Assembly (NCBI GenBank): GCA_039960995.1 | Contig: JBDVKF010000044.1 | Span: 62,001-126,000 of the forward strand | DNA from: JABSSA01 sp039960995 | GTDB lineage: Bacteria; Pseudomonadota; Alphaproteobacteria; Rhodobacterales; Rhodobacteraceae | DNA: 64,000 nucleotides | Direction: 5' to 3' | Program-made: the position numbers and the translations under genes | Shown: piece after piece, positions 34,822 to 43,915 of the stretch | How the letters are laid out: each line of letters starts with the position of its first letter | Position numbering within the stretch: position 1 is the first letter of the stretch | Notes under the pieces: generated by a model | Database searches by the model: none | What the model saw: only the letters and a program-made list of their open reading frames with translations | Told to the model about the DNA's origin: nothing

Positions 34822-36663
34822 ATGAAAACCGAGGGCGTGAGCGCTCAGATAATTGCCGACCTACGGATTTTGGCCACGAGTGATGTCCACATGCATCTCT
34901 CGGGGCACGACGATTTGCGCAATCGCCCGTCGCCCAATACGGGTTTGGCACGACTAGCACCTTTGATTACACACCAACGCGAAACTGCGAAGGGGGCGGT
35001 GGTGCTGTTTGACAATGGCGATACACTGCAAGGCACATCTTTGGGGGCGACGGCGGCTGAGAATGGTGTAAATGCCGAACATCCCCTTCTTCAGACGATG
35101 CATTTGCTTGGGTATACTGCCATGGGCGTAGGGAATCATGATTTCGATTTCGGAATGGATTACCTTGAACGTTTCGCCGGGGCGGCTCAGTTTCCGGTTT
35201 TGTGCGGAAACATGCGGAGCAAACGCAAAACAGCGTTGAAGACTGGAACCCTAGTTGATGTCGAAGTGTCATGTTCAGACGGACAAACACGGCCTTTAAA
35301 GATCGGAGTCGTCTCAGGATTGCCAAGCCAAACCGGGCGTTGGGCCCGAGACCGGATCGGCGATCACGTGGCGTTTTGCGAGCCAGTAAAGGCGATGTGC
35401 GATACAGCGGGTGTGTTACGCGAAAATGGCGCGAATATTGTTGTCGCGCTATGTCATTCGGGGTTCGATGATAAGACCGACGTGCCAGATTTAGAGAATT
35501 TTGGATCGTTATTGGCAGCGTCGCAAGCGTTCGACGCAATCGTGGCGGGGCACACGCATCAATGTTTGCCAGGGCCAAAAATGAGTGACGCCAAGGACGT
35601 CGATTATGTCAATGGAACCGTAAAAGGAATACCAACGGTAATGCCGGGTTATGCGGCTTCTCATTTGGGATGCATTGATCTGAAACTGGCAGTGTCGACC
35701 CAAGGCAGTTGGGATGTTGTTTCGGCTAAGTCCGAGCTTTTGGCCGCTCGCGGACAGCCAGCGGAACCAAAAGTCACTCAGGTGATCGAGCCGGCCCAAA
35801 TGCTGACGAATAGGCGTCTAAACGAAGTGGTCGGACAAACGGATGTTTGCTTGCATTCGTATTTTTCCTTGCTGTGCCCTGATCCCGCGCAAGGTTTGCT
35901 GTCCTACGCTTTTCTGAACGCGTTGGACCAATGTGCCATTCCATCAGACTTTATTCATTTACCAAGATTGGCTGTTGTCGCGCCTAGCTTGTCGGGAGGA
36001 CGCGCTGGTCCGGACCATTACGTCGATGTACCACCGGGTCCCATTCCCCGGCGTGCAATAGATATGCTGTGCCCATACGAAGACTCTTTGTGTGGTGTTG
36101 TTTTGACCGGCCAAGACATAACAGAGTGGCTTGAACGCTCGGCCATAATTTTCAGTCAAATGGACGGATCAAGTTCATCTCCCAGATTGACACAAGTCGG
36201 TTTGCCGGGATTTAATTTCGACATGTTTTTAGGTCTGTCTGTCGTTATCGATCCGCGTCAACCCGCGCGATATAACGTGAATGGGCAAATCGTTGATCCG
36301 ACGGCTCATCGGATCAGCACAATTCAGTGGAATCAATCTGCTATTGATCCCAAGCAACAGTTTTTGGTCGCAATGAGCAATCACCGTGCAAATGGCGGGG
36401 GTAAATTTCCCAGTCCGGCAAGTACTGGCGCGGATTTTGTTTCGGACATCACGTTAAAGCAGGCGATCATTGATCTATTGCAATGCGGGACGTGGAAAGG
36501 TCACGTGTCGGCAGATTGGCATTTGCATCCTGAGATTGCTCACAAGGCCAATTTCGAAACCGCGCCAAACGCCATTTCGCATCTGAGTGAAATTCACCGT
36601 TACAACCCGACACCATTGAATGAAACGGAAGATGGTTTTTTGAAAATACAAATATCGCTTTGA
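34822..36663 (+). CDS. CpdB/5'-nucleotidase-family phosphoesterase without a signal peptide
   Basis: 613-residue two-domain enzyme. The N-terminal calcineurin-like domain has ATSDVHMHL, LFDNGDTLQG, GVGNHDFDFG, ALCHSGFDD and VAGHTHQCLPG metal ligands. A C-terminal 5'-nucleotidase domain follows (about 370-560; LPRLAVVAPSLSGGR and MSNHRANGGGKF). This matches bifunctional 2',3'-cyclic-nucleotide phosphodiesterase/3'-nucleotidase. Known members are periplasmic or surface-bound, but this one starts MKTEGVSAQIIADLRILAT with no leader and the frame has a stop before it. Divergent from nudC by about 150 bp. Confidence 0.87.
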   Translation: MKTEGVSAQIIADLRILATSDVHMHLSGHDDLRNRPSPNTGLARLAPLITHQRETAKGAVVLFDNGDTLQGTSLGATAAENGVNAEHPLLQTMHLLGYTAMGVGNHDFDFGMDYLERFAGAAQFPVLCGNMRSKRKTALKTGTLVDVEVSCSDGQTRPLKIGVVSGLPSQTGRWARDRIGDHVAFCEPVKAMCDTAGVLRENGANIVVALCHSGFDDKTDVPDLENFGSLLAASQAFDAIVAGHTHQCLPGPKMSDAKDVDYVNGTVKGIPTVMPGYAASHLGCIDLKLAVSTQGSWDVVSAKSELLAARGQPAEPKVTQVIEPAQMLTNRRLNEVVGQTDVCLHSYFSLLCPDPAQGLLSYAFLNALDQCAIPSDFIHLPRLAVVAPSLSGGRAGPDHYVDVPPGPIPRRAIDMLCPYEDSLCGVVLTGQDITEWLERSAIIFSQMDGSSSSPRLTQVGLPGFNFDMFLGLSVVIDPRQPARYNVNGQIVDPTAHRISTIQWNQSAIDPKQQFLVAMSNHRANGGGKFPSPASTGADFVSDITLKQAIIDLLQCGTWKGHVSADWHLHPEIAHKANFETAPNAISHLSEIHRYNPTPLNETEDGFLKIQISL

Positions 36664-36688
36664 ACTTGATCTCTGACGCGGAGGCATC

Positions 36689-36717
36689 TTGCGAAGTAGA
36701 AAACTGATCGCTATATC
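36689..36717 (+). promoter_or_regulatory. Candidate SRP RNA promoter
   Basis: TTGCGA (36689-36694), 17-bp spacer, TATATC (36712-36717), placing a start at about 36724, the base of the SRP RNA stem. Confidence 0.5.
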
Positions 36718-36723
36718 GTGAAT

Positions 36724-36818
36724 CGAGAGGTTGGCGCGGGTAAGCGCCTCGCCAACCCGGTCAGATCCGGAAGGAAGCAGCCGTAACGAGCCCCGCTTGG
36801 GTCGATGTCAATCTCTCA
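36724..36818 (+). ncRNA. ffs: Signal recognition particle RNA (4.5S-like, small form)
   Basis: RNA scaffold for Ffh. The universally conserved SRP loop, GGTCAGATCCGGAAGGAAGC followed by AGCC, lies at 36759-36784. The flanks fold into a long hairpin closed by GAGAG (36725-36729) with CTCTC (36813-36817). About 95 nt, no Alu domain, as in Gram-negative bacteria. Confidence 0.93.
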
Positions 36819-36844
36819 CCGTATTTCCATTCAACTTGCGCGTT

Positions 36845-37714
36845 CTATGTTTCCAGAATAACGGGCCAAAGCGTCCTGTTGGCCGGAGTGAACAAGCCCA
36901 AATGACCAACCTTTTCAAGGTTATGTTCGGCGGGATCGATCGTGGTATGGCGCGCTGTTTCATAGAGGTTGGCCAGTCTCTGAACGCACTCTGGCGTCGT
37001 CACGACGTCGTCCTTTAAGCTATAAAATTGTATGGGCGCGCTCAGTCTGTCTGGACGAAAATCAGGCAGCTCGCGCCCAAATTCGTGCTGGAAATACCCG
37101 CGAGTCGTGCACCAATCTCGCCATTGCCAATATACTCCGCTTGGTAAATCTTCACCAAATCCAAGAGCGCGGCCAGGCATATACCCTGAAAGGGCAGTCG
37201 CGGCTGGACCGAGGCCGTACCAAAACAAATAGGCGAGCCATCGATACGATAATGGGTGATCCTTTATGTGAACCAACCCGCTTGATACGCCAATAATGCG
37301 CGCGATGTCTGACACATCGTCTTGCGCGGGGATCATCATCGTCCCCAAAGAATGGCCGACTAACCAAATAGGGGTTTCCGGTAACAATTTGCGTGCTGCT
37401 TGTCTTGCGGCTTCTGCATCAGTGATGGCCCAGTCGCTCATTTTTGCGGTCGAGTTGCGCATTGTACCGGACGCGGATCGTCCAAAGTCACGATAATCAT
37501 ATGTCAAACAGGCCAAACCACGTTCGTTTGCCAGCCAACGCGCAAAATGCCGATAGAAGCCTTGGGGCACGCCAGTTGCGCCATTAAGGACAACAATTGC
37601 AAAAGCTGGATGGGACGGAAGATACAGTTGCCCCACCAACTCTGCACCATCCTTTGTTTTGAAAACTTGGGTCTGTTCGGCAGTGTTGCGCAGTTCTTGT
37701 GTGTCACGTGGCAT
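36845..37714 (-). CDS. Alpha/beta hydrolase
   Basis: 289-residue serine hydrolase. It has the nucleophile elbow GHSLG (Ser122), the oxyanion strand VVLNGATGVPQGFYRHFARWL, the CLTYDYRDFGRS loop and a C-terminal LEKVGHLGLF carrying the catalytic His. It resembles the YheT/serine aminopeptidase-like group, whose substrates are mostly unknown. It is divergent from a TetR regulator, with a palindromic operator between them, so it is likely the repressed target. Confidence 0.88.
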   Translation of the reverse strand: MPRDTQELRNTAEQTQVFKTKDGAELVGQLYLPSHPAFAIVVLNGATGVPQGFYRHFARWLANERGLACLTYDYRDFGRSASGTMRNSTAKMSDWAITDAEAARQAARKLLPETPIWLVGHSLGTMMIPAQDDVSDIARIIGVSSGLVHIKDHPLSYRWLAYLFWYGLGPAATALSGYMPGRALGFGEDLPSGVYWQWRDWCTTRGYFQHEFGRELPDFRPDRLSAPIQFYSLKDDVVTTPECVQRLANLYETARHTTIDPAEHNLEKVGHLGLFTPANRTLWPVILET

Positions 37715-37730
37715 GGAAACTCTCCCGCTC

Positions 37731-37772
37731 TAGACTGATTGGTCTATCGTTAGAACTGGACCAATCGGTCTA
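37731..37772. promoter_or_regulatory. Inverted-repeat operator for the TetR regulator
   Basis: TAGACTGATTGGTCTA (37731-37746) and TGGACCAATCGGTCTA (37757-37772) are inverted relative to each other and agree at 14 of 16 positions; each is also a near palindrome. They fill the gap between the hydrolase and tetR genes, overlapping where both promoters should be. Confidence 0.65.
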
Positions 37773-37791
37773 TTGATGTCAAGATAAAACG

Positions 37792-38355
37792 ATGAAGACA
37801 TCTTCACGCCCATTACCAACTAAAGATCGGTTGATCAGATCGGCGGCGAACTTGTTTCGCACGCGTGGGTATCACGGCGTTGGATTGAACGACCTATTGA
37901 CAGATGCCAACGCCCCAAAAGGGTCATTGTACCATCACTTCCCACAGGGAAAATCTGATCTGGCTCTGGCCGCCGCGACGTGGGCATCAGACGAAATGTT
38001 ACGACTGATCGCAGCCAGTTTCGATGATGCGGCGACCTTCCGGGATGGCGCGACAACACTGTGCTTTAAACTGGCGAAACTGTTTGATTTGACAGGGAAA
38101 TGGGATGCTTGCCCAATCGGCTCAACCTTGTTTGAAGGGCCGGATAACGAAGGATTTCGAACCCACGCCATGCATCTTTACGATGGATGGATTGCCGAAG
38201 TGTATGATCACACAGGTCGTTTCGGAATGTCTGAAACGGATGGGCAACGTGCAGCAGAACATTTGTTCGTTTTGGTGCAAGGAGGCTGGCTTTTGGCCCG
38301 CGCACGACGGTCATCGGATGTGATACGCGAGTTGCCCGCAATGATTGCCGATTGA
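37792..38355 (+). CDS. TetR/AcrR family transcriptional regulator
   Basis: 187-residue repressor. N-terminal HTH (about residues 10-56): RLIRSAANLFRTRGYHGVGLNDLLTDANAPKGSLYHHFP region, with the SLYHHF recognition helix. The C-terminal ligand domain includes a Cys (ACPIGSTL) as in the LmrA/YxaF-like subgroup. Probably controls itself and the divergent alpha/beta hydrolase through the operator at 37731-37772. Confidence 0.93.
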   Translation: MKTSSRPLPTKDRLIRSAANLFRTRGYHGVGLNDLLTDANAPKGSLYHHFPQGKSDLALAAATWASDEMLRLIAASFDDAATFRDGATTLCFKLAKLFDLTGKWDACPIGSTLFEGPDNEGFRTHAMHLYDGWIAEVYDHTGRFGMSETDGQRAAEHLFVLVQGGWLLARARRSSDVIRELPAMIAD

Positions 38356-38410
38356 GTGTTCTGGCAAGTGGTATTGAAAGGGCCGCGCCGAGGGAAACGC
38401 GGCCCGATCA

Positions 38411-39565
38411 TCATTTCATCAAAGCGCGCGCTTGATCCGGAGTGAGTGGATCAGGACGTGTGCATGTACTGTCCAGCGTTACAAATGCTCCGGTTTCCCC
38501 AGACTTTAGCGTGGCCGTCATCACGTCTATGACGTGACTTGCCAATTCCAGCGAACACCTATGCGGACGGTTTTCGCGAATGGCTGCTGCCATATCCGCC
38601 AAGCCAGCAGTGCGGTAATTGGCCTGTGGTTCACCCGCACCGTTGGTTTCATTGGCCTTGCCAAACGGGTGATCCCATTCAGGCAAGGTTTCCATGTCGG
38701 CGTTATCAGCCCCCCCAGCGATGATTGCGCCGCCAAAGAAATTCGGGTCGGGAATATATAGAGAACCCTCAGTGCCATAAAGCTCAAGGTTTTCGTGGCG
38801 ATGCGCCCATACATCCCAACTGGTGACAATGCTGACCGTCGCGTCGTTTTCGAAATGAAACAACGCTTGAATGTTGGTTGGTGTGTTCACCTGCAAGGTT
38901 TCACCTTTGCGCGGCTCAGACTTGATAACGCGGGTGTCTGATGCCGAAGTCGTCAAGGCCGCGACGCGTATGACTGGACCAAGGATATTGACCAAAGCCG
39001 TCACATAGTAAGGGCCGATATCCAACATTGGGCCTGCACCGGGCTGGAAGAAGAAATCAGGGTTTGGGTGCCAATGCTCCATACCATGATTCAAAACCAT
39101 CGCGGACCCAGACGTGATTTTTCCCAGTGCACCACTGTCAACCAGAGCGCGCGCCTGCTGATGCGCGCCCCCTAAGAATGTGTCCGGCGCTGACCCAACC
39201 CTCAAACCATTTTCTTGCGCTAATTTTGCCAATTCCGTTGTTTCTGTCATGGCCAGAACAAAAGGCTTTTCCGAATATGCGTGTTTGCCAGAGTCCAGAA
39301 TGCGTTTCATGACCGGATAATGCGCTTCTGGAATTGTGAGGTTCACGACGATGTCGATGTCGTCAGACGCCAACAAATCATCAACACTTAGCGCGCACAG
39401 GCCAAATTCGGCGGCGCGGGCTTTCGCCGCTTCCATTGAAACATCGGCGCAAGCCACAACTTCGATGTCGCGGTACAAAGGGGCCAGACGCATATATGCA
39501 CCCGAAATATTGCCACAGCCGATAATTCCAACTTTCATTGGGCCAACGTTCATTGGGGTCGTCAT
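38411..39565 (-). CDS. Gfo/Idh/MocA family sugar dehydrogenase
   Basis: 384-residue NAD(P)-dependent oxidoreductase. The N-terminal Rossmann fold begins KVGIIGCGNISGAY and includes the family motif AYSEKPF (the Glu-Lys-Pro position). The C-terminal half is the Gfo/Idh/MocA alpha/beta domain with MLDIGPYYVTALVNILG, containing an Asp in place of the catalytic region seen in related enzymes. The ATG at 39565 follows GGAAGG inside the end of the upstream isomerase gene. It is the last gene of the sugar operon and probably oxidises a mannose-derived or related sugar. Confidence 0.87.
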   Translation of the reverse strand: MTTPMNVGPMKVGIIGCGNISGAYMRLAPLYRDIEVVACADVSMEAAKARAAEFGLCALSVDDLLASDDIDIVVNLTIPEAHYPVMKRILDSGKHAYSEKPFVLAMTETTELAKLAQENGLRVGSAPDTFLGGAHQQARALVDSGALGKITSGSAMVLNHGMEHWHPNPDFFFQPGAGPMLDIGPYYVTALVNILGPVIRVAALTTSASDTRVIKSEPRKGETLQVNTPTNIQALFHFENDATVSIVTSWDVWAHRHENLELYGTEGSLYIPDPNFFGGAIIAGGADNADMETLPEWDHPFGKANETNGAGEPQANYRTAGLADMAAAIRENRPHRCSLELASHVIDVMTATLKSGETGAFVTLDSTCTRPDPLTPDQARALMK

Positions 39566-39568
39566 GGG

Positions 39569-40330
39569 TTAGCCTTCCATAGCTTTCATTGCCGCAATCG
39601 AACGTTCGGCAAAGCGTTTGTGATCATTTGGGTTGTCGTGTTCTGCAATGAAGTGTTTGCAGCCCGTGGCGCGTGCAGCTTTGAACACAGTTGGCCAATC
39701 AACGGTGCCATGGCCAACATCGGCCCAGCCATCTTCGTCTTGGCATGTGCCACTGGCGGCAATGTCTTTGACATGTGTGCATATGATCCGATCGCTATAG
39801 CGTTCGATCCATTCCAACGGATCACTGCCTCCGCGCACGACCCAAGCCACGTCTAATTCCAGACCGATATTGGGTGCAGAATCCAAAATCAACGCCATTG
39901 GAATTTCGCCCGTTGGCAGGGCGACAAATTCAAAATCGTGATTGTGATATCCAAATTGGAATCCGGCCGCGGTGATCGCATTGCCCACTTTGGCAAGTCT
40001 TGCGCCATAGGTTTTCCATCCGGCCGCATCTGTGGGCCGATCTTTGGGCATGATGAAGGGGACAATGATAACCTTGATGCCCAATTCACGCGCCGTTTTC
40101 AAAGCACCTTCAGGATCGGCTTCAAGCGACTGCAATCCAAAATGTCCCGTTGGCATTGTTAAGCCTGCCGCGTCTAACTCGGCCTTAAGCGCTGTGACGT
40201 CAGAGAGGCCTTCGTACATGGCCCCAAATCCTTCTACGGCAGAATATCCCGCTGCGCTGATCATGTTCAGTGTGTCGGACAAGGGTGGGTAGTTGCGTGA
40301 AGAATAAAGCTGATAGGAATACTGGGTCAT
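39569..40330 (-). CDS. Sugar phosphate isomerase/epimerase (xylose isomerase-like TIM barrel)
   Basis: 253-residue AP-endonuclease-2-fold barrel. Metal-binding positions are seen as Glu in AVEGFGA, His in TGHFGLQSL, FGYHNHDFEF, ELDVAWV, CTHVKDI and AEHDNP. The family covers sugar and inosose isomerases, epimerases and dehydratases. It overlaps the beta-mannosidase gene by 4 bp (ATGA) and is 3 bp before the dehydrogenase, so it acts in the same pathway. Substrate unknown. Confidence 0.87.
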   Translation of the reverse strand: MTQYSYQLYSSRNYPPLSDTLNMISAAGYSAVEGFGAMYEGLSDVTALKAELDAAGLTMPTGHFGLQSLEADPEGALKTARELGIKVIIVPFIMPKDRPTDAAGWKTYGARLAKVGNAITAAGFQFGYHNHDFEFVALPTGEIPMALILDSAPNIGLELDVAWVVRGGSDPLEWIERYSDRIICTHVKDIAASGTCQDEDGWADVGHGTVDWPTVFKAARATGCKHFIAEHDNPNDHKRFAERSIAAMKAMEG

Positions 40331-42744
40331 AATGCCCCCCTTAAGGTTGATGCCCCTGCGTCTTGAGGAACGGCGTAAGTGGCTGAGTACAGATCGCGCG
40401 CAGTGAAGCGGGGTGTGAGATCCGGCGACGCTGGCGTGAATCGGATTGATTGCGGTGTGTTTGGCAAAAGAGTGATCGCGTTGTCAGAAAAGCGTCCGGG
40501 TATGTCGGCTTCAAGAGAAACAAAAAGGCCCAAGGATCGCGCATGAAGGTCGACGTTCCAGTACCCGTCTTTTTGGCACGGGGTCATGGCAATTTCCGGG
40601 TCACGCAAGTCCAGTGACTTATAGCGCTGTAGTGCGATGTGGTCAGACCCCTGCGCCGTACTCGATTGCCATTTGAACCAAAGCAATGGCGCATCTGGTT
40701 TCGAAATTTCCAAAATCGGTTCTGACCGTGCGGAAGAAACGCATTGTGTTGCCGTCTCAATAGACTGGGCACTGCCATGTTCGTCCAAGCTGAAAGCTAC
40801 AACATTGAAGTCCGTCTCTTGACGCGTGTCGTTTACGGCAGTGAAGCGAATGCAATCGTCATCAGGAATCGCAAAAACCGAGGTTGGTTCGTAAAAACTT
40901 CGGGCCATGTGGTGTAGCAACTTCCAATCACCGCCATGGTTAAGGCTGGACCAGCTCGCGACCGGCCACGTATCGTTTAATTGCCAATACAAAGTGCCCA
41001 TGCAGTGCGGCTGCAATGATCGCCAATATTCGACAGCTGTGCGAGTGGCGAATCCTTGCTGCACTTGGCTGAGATACACAAAATCTTCGAAACTGTTGGG
41101 GAATCGAAAATACCGGAACATCGTTTCAGCAATCCGCGCATTGCCGCCCGAGTTCTTTTGGTGGGCTTCCATGACCGGGCTGGCAATATTCATGTCAGAG
41201 GGGCTGGCAAATGTTCGGATCACATGGGCCGAGGGGAACGATTGAAATCCAAATTCCGAACAGAACCGTGGTTTGACGTCGCGGTAATGTTCAAAATCGC
41301 GACCTTCATGCCAAACTGACCAAAAGTGCATATCTCCTTTGCTGTCGTCATGCCAAGCGTCGCCATAATCTTGTGGTCCCGAGGCCGGGCTTGAGGGCCA
41401 CCAATTGGCCTGCGGGACCACCTCCGCGAGTGTTGCTTCGATCGTGCGGTTTAATCTGTCATAGGCGACCAGATAACGGTCGCGGTTTTCAATTGCTTCG
41501 GGATACCAAGTCAAAGCACCCACCAGTTCGTTATCACCACACCAAAGGGCGATGCAGGCATGGTGATTGAGGCGTGTGACTTGATCGCGCACTTCGTGGG
41601 CGACCTCATCCAAGAACTCTTGGTCAGATGGGTAGAGGCTGCAAGAAAACATAAAGTCCTGCCAAACCATGAGGCCCATTGCATCACAGAGATCATAGAA
41701 CCAATCCGGTTCGTAGCGCCCACCACCCCAAACGCGGATCATATTCATGTTGGCGTCAGTGGCCGACTGCAAAAGATCGCGCACACCGTCCTGAGAGATG
41801 CCGGAAAACAATGCGTCCGCAGGGATCCAGTTCGCGCCACGCATAAATGTGTCGTGACCATTCACTCGGAATTTGAACGCAGCACCTTGTGCGTCTGGCA
41901 TGTTGATGTGTTCGATATCGCGTAAACCAATTTGCCGTGTTGTTTCGGCATCGCCGGCTGTGACCGTCAATTGGTGAAGCGTTTGATCCCCTAAACCGAC
42001 AGGCCACCACAGATCCGGATTTGGTATGGACAGCACGGCAATGCCAGTCCCTTGGTTCAAAAGAACGGTTTGCGTGACGCCACACATTGATACCACCGCG
42101 GATTTAGCACGTTCGGCAGTCACACGAACGGACAGCTCAGCCAAATCTTTGCTGTGGGTCTGCGTAGCGACGATCCCTGTGATACGGGCGCTGTTTTGCG
42201 ACGACAGGCCAATACATCCCGTTATACCAAACGGCGCCAGTGCAATATTCCAATCCCAGCCAAAGTCGCACTGAACTTTGCGCAGCATATTTCCGTTTGG
42301 AATTGGACTATTGCCCTCACTATATGGCACGAAATAGGGCTGTGCCGCTTGGCGGTTTGTGGCCTCTTGAACGCTGGATCGGAAAGTGATCCGAAATTCA
42401 TTTCTGCCAATCTTCAATGCACTGGATGCATCGACAACATAGCGTCGGAAACTGTTCTGTCCGTTCAGCACCACCTGACCATTGATAGAGACCTCTGCGA
42501 CGGTGTCTAACCCATCCAAAACAAGGTCGTATTGTGTATTTTCACAAGTGAATTCGCGACTTAAGACCCAGTCCCGTTCTGCCACCCAGCGGCACTCCAA
42601 TTCGTCGCGGCCGATATATGGGTCTGGCAGGTGCCCGGCTGCGACCAACGCAGAAATACCGTCGCCCGGTACGGACATGTCGCACTGGAAGTCGCCCATA
42701 CTGTCCTGCAAGGACCAGGTGCCGGAGAGGGTCGCGTCAATCAT
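40327..42744 (-). CDS. Glycoside hydrolase family 2, beta-mannosidase-like
   Basis: About 805 residues from the ATG at 42744. It has an N-terminal sugar-binding jelly roll (LSGTWSL, about 6-180), an Ig-like domain, the (beta/alpha)8 catalytic domain (about 290-620) and C-terminal beta domains. The acid/base is Glu406 in WCGDNE and the nucleophile Glu497 in FCSEFGFQS, the spacing and motifs of GH2 beta-mannosidases (the NxxxWCGNNE-type loop) rather than beta-galactosidase. The ORF can begin at 42801 or 42774, but those overlap the ATPase gene and lack a better ribosome site. No signal peptide, so it would cleave imported mannosides in the cytoplasm. Confidence 0.87.
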   Translation of the reverse strand: MIDATLSGTWSLQDSMGDFQCDMSVPGDGISALVAAGHLPDPYIGRDELECRWVAERDWVLSREFTCENTQYDLVLDGLDTVAEVSINGQVVLNGQNSFRRYVVDASSALKIGRNEFRITFRSSVQEATNRQAAQPYFVPYSEGNSPIPNGNMLRKVQCDFGWDWNIALAPFGITGCIGLSSQNSARITGIVATQTHSKDLAELSVRVTAERAKSAVVSMCGVTQTVLLNQGTGIAVLSIPNPDLWWPVGLGDQTLHQLTVTAGDAETTRQIGLRDIEHINMPDAQGAAFKFRVNGHDTFMRGANWIPADALFSGISQDGVRDLLQSATDANMNMIRVWGGGRYEPDWFYDLCDAMGLMVWQDFMFSCSLYPSDQEFLDEVAHEVRDQVTRLNHHACIALWCGDNELVGALTWYPEAIENRDRYLVAYDRLNRTIEATLAEVVPQANWWPSSPASGPQDYGDAWHDDSKGDMHFWSVWHEGRDFEHYRDVKPRFCSEFGFQSFPSAHVIRTFASPSDMNIASPVMEAHQKNSGGNARIAETMFRYFRFPNSFEDFVYLSQVQQGFATRTAVEYWRSLQPHCMGTLYWQLNDTWPVASWSSLNHGGDWKLLHHMARSFYEPTSVFAIPDDDCIRFTAVNDTRQETDFNVVAFSLDEHGSAQSIETATQCVSSARSEPILEISKPDAPLLWFKWQSSTAQGSDHIALQRYKSLDLRDPEIAMTPCQKDGYWNVDLHARSLGLFVSLEADIPGRFSDNAITLLPNTPQSIRFTPASPDLTPRFTARDLYSATYAVPQDAGASTLRGAL

Positions 42745-42748
42745 TGGA

Positions 42749-43831
42749 TCAAATACGTTCGCCAGTTGCGGCATCAAACAGTGATGCTTTGCTGATGTCA
42801 CAGTTTAAGTGAGCTTCTGCGCCGGGGGTCGCTTTGTGTTCGGCGGCAACGCGTACTGAAACCTGTTGTCCTTCAACAGAAAGCCAAAGCAAGCTGTCCG
42901 ACCCCATCGGTTCGTCGATATCAACGATTGCGGGCAGGGTGCCGGGTTGGGCGGTATCAAATGTTGTGACGTGTTCAGGGCGCAGACCTAATATTGCTTT
43001 ATCCAGCGATTGAAGGGGGCCACCGTCATACCCATTAAGATTGACGCAGTAGTTTCCAATTTTAAATTTTGCGGTACCGCTTTCAACCTCAAGTCTGCCA
43101 TCAAGAAAGCTCATCGTTGGTGATCCGATGAAACCCGCCACGAAGAGGTTCGAGGGTTTGTTATAGATCGTCTGCGGGTCAGCCAGTTGCTGGATGACAC
43201 CACCTTTCATGACCGCGATCCGATCCGCCAATGTCAGTGCTTCGATCTGGTCATGCGTGACATACACCATCGTATTGTCGAGCCGTTGGTGCAGGCGCTT
43301 GATCTCGACACGCAATTCTGACCTGAGTTTCGCATCAAGGTTCGACAAAGGTTCGTCGAACAAGAAAACGTCAACGTCGCGAACAAGGGCACGGCCAATG
43401 GCAACGCGTTGCCGTTGTCCCCCCGACAGAGCGCCGGGTTTTCTGTCCAAAAGGCTTTCGATTTGCAAAATACCTGCCGCCCTGTCAACGCGTTCGTTCA
43501 CTTCGGCTTTTGGCATTCGTTGATTGCGCAGGCCGAATGACAAATTCCCGCGCACCGTCATCTGCGGATAAAGCGCGTAGGATTGGAAAACCATTCCGAT
43601 GCCTCGGTCTTTTGGTTCTTCCCACGTGACGTTTTTCCCGCCGATATGGATTTGACCGTCGGTGACATCCAACAGGCCCGCAATACAATTCAACAAAGTC
43701 GACTTGCCACATCCAGAGGGGCCCAAAAGAACCAGAAATTCGCCTTGTCCGATGTCCAGGTTGAGATCTTTCAGAACTTCGACAGCGCCGAAACTCAGCT
43801 TGAGCTCTTTAATCGAAATGCTCGGTTCCAT
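42749..43831 (-). CDS. ABC transporter ATP-binding protein (UgpC/MalK type)
   Basis: 360-residue CUT1 sugar-importer ATPase. Walker A GPSGCGKST (37-45), Q-loop VFQSYALYP, signature LSGGQRQR (135-142), Walker B VFLFDEPLSNLD (155-166) and H-loop THDQIEA. A C-terminal TOBE/MalK regulatory domain follows (about 240-360). ATG 43831 has AAGGGAG upstream. It is the fourth gene of the sugar importer and is followed 4 bp later by the mannosidase start. Confidence 0.95.
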   Translation of the reverse strand: MEPSISIKELKLSFGAVEVLKDLNLDIGQGEFLVLLGPSGCGKSTLLNCIAGLLDVTDGQIHIGGKNVTWEEPKDRGIGMVFQSYALYPQMTVRGNLSFGLRNQRMPKAEVNERVDRAAGILQIESLLDRKPGALSGGQRQRVAIGRALVRDVDVFLFDEPLSNLDAKLRSELRVEIKRLHQRLDNTMVYVTHDQIEALTLADRIAVMKGGVIQQLADPQTIYNKPSNLFVAGFIGSPTMSFLDGRLEVESGTAKFKIGNYCVNLNGYDGGPLQSLDKAILGLRPEHVTTFDTAQPGTLPAIVDIDEPMGSDSLLWLSVEGQQVSVRVAAEHKATPGAEAHLNCDISKASLFDAATGERI

Positions 43832-43915
43832 GTTCACTCCCTTGTGCGTGTCTTCCGCACGCATTCCTTGTGTTACGCTAGCATCTGCTCTGCTTGGGAC
43901 ATTGCCCTGCATGGT

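Noticed and set aside
43832..43912. N-terminal extension of the sugar ABC ATPase
   Set aside because: The ATG at 43831 has a strong Shine-Dalgarno and begins the conserved first strand; the upstream 27 codons are probably untranslated gap.
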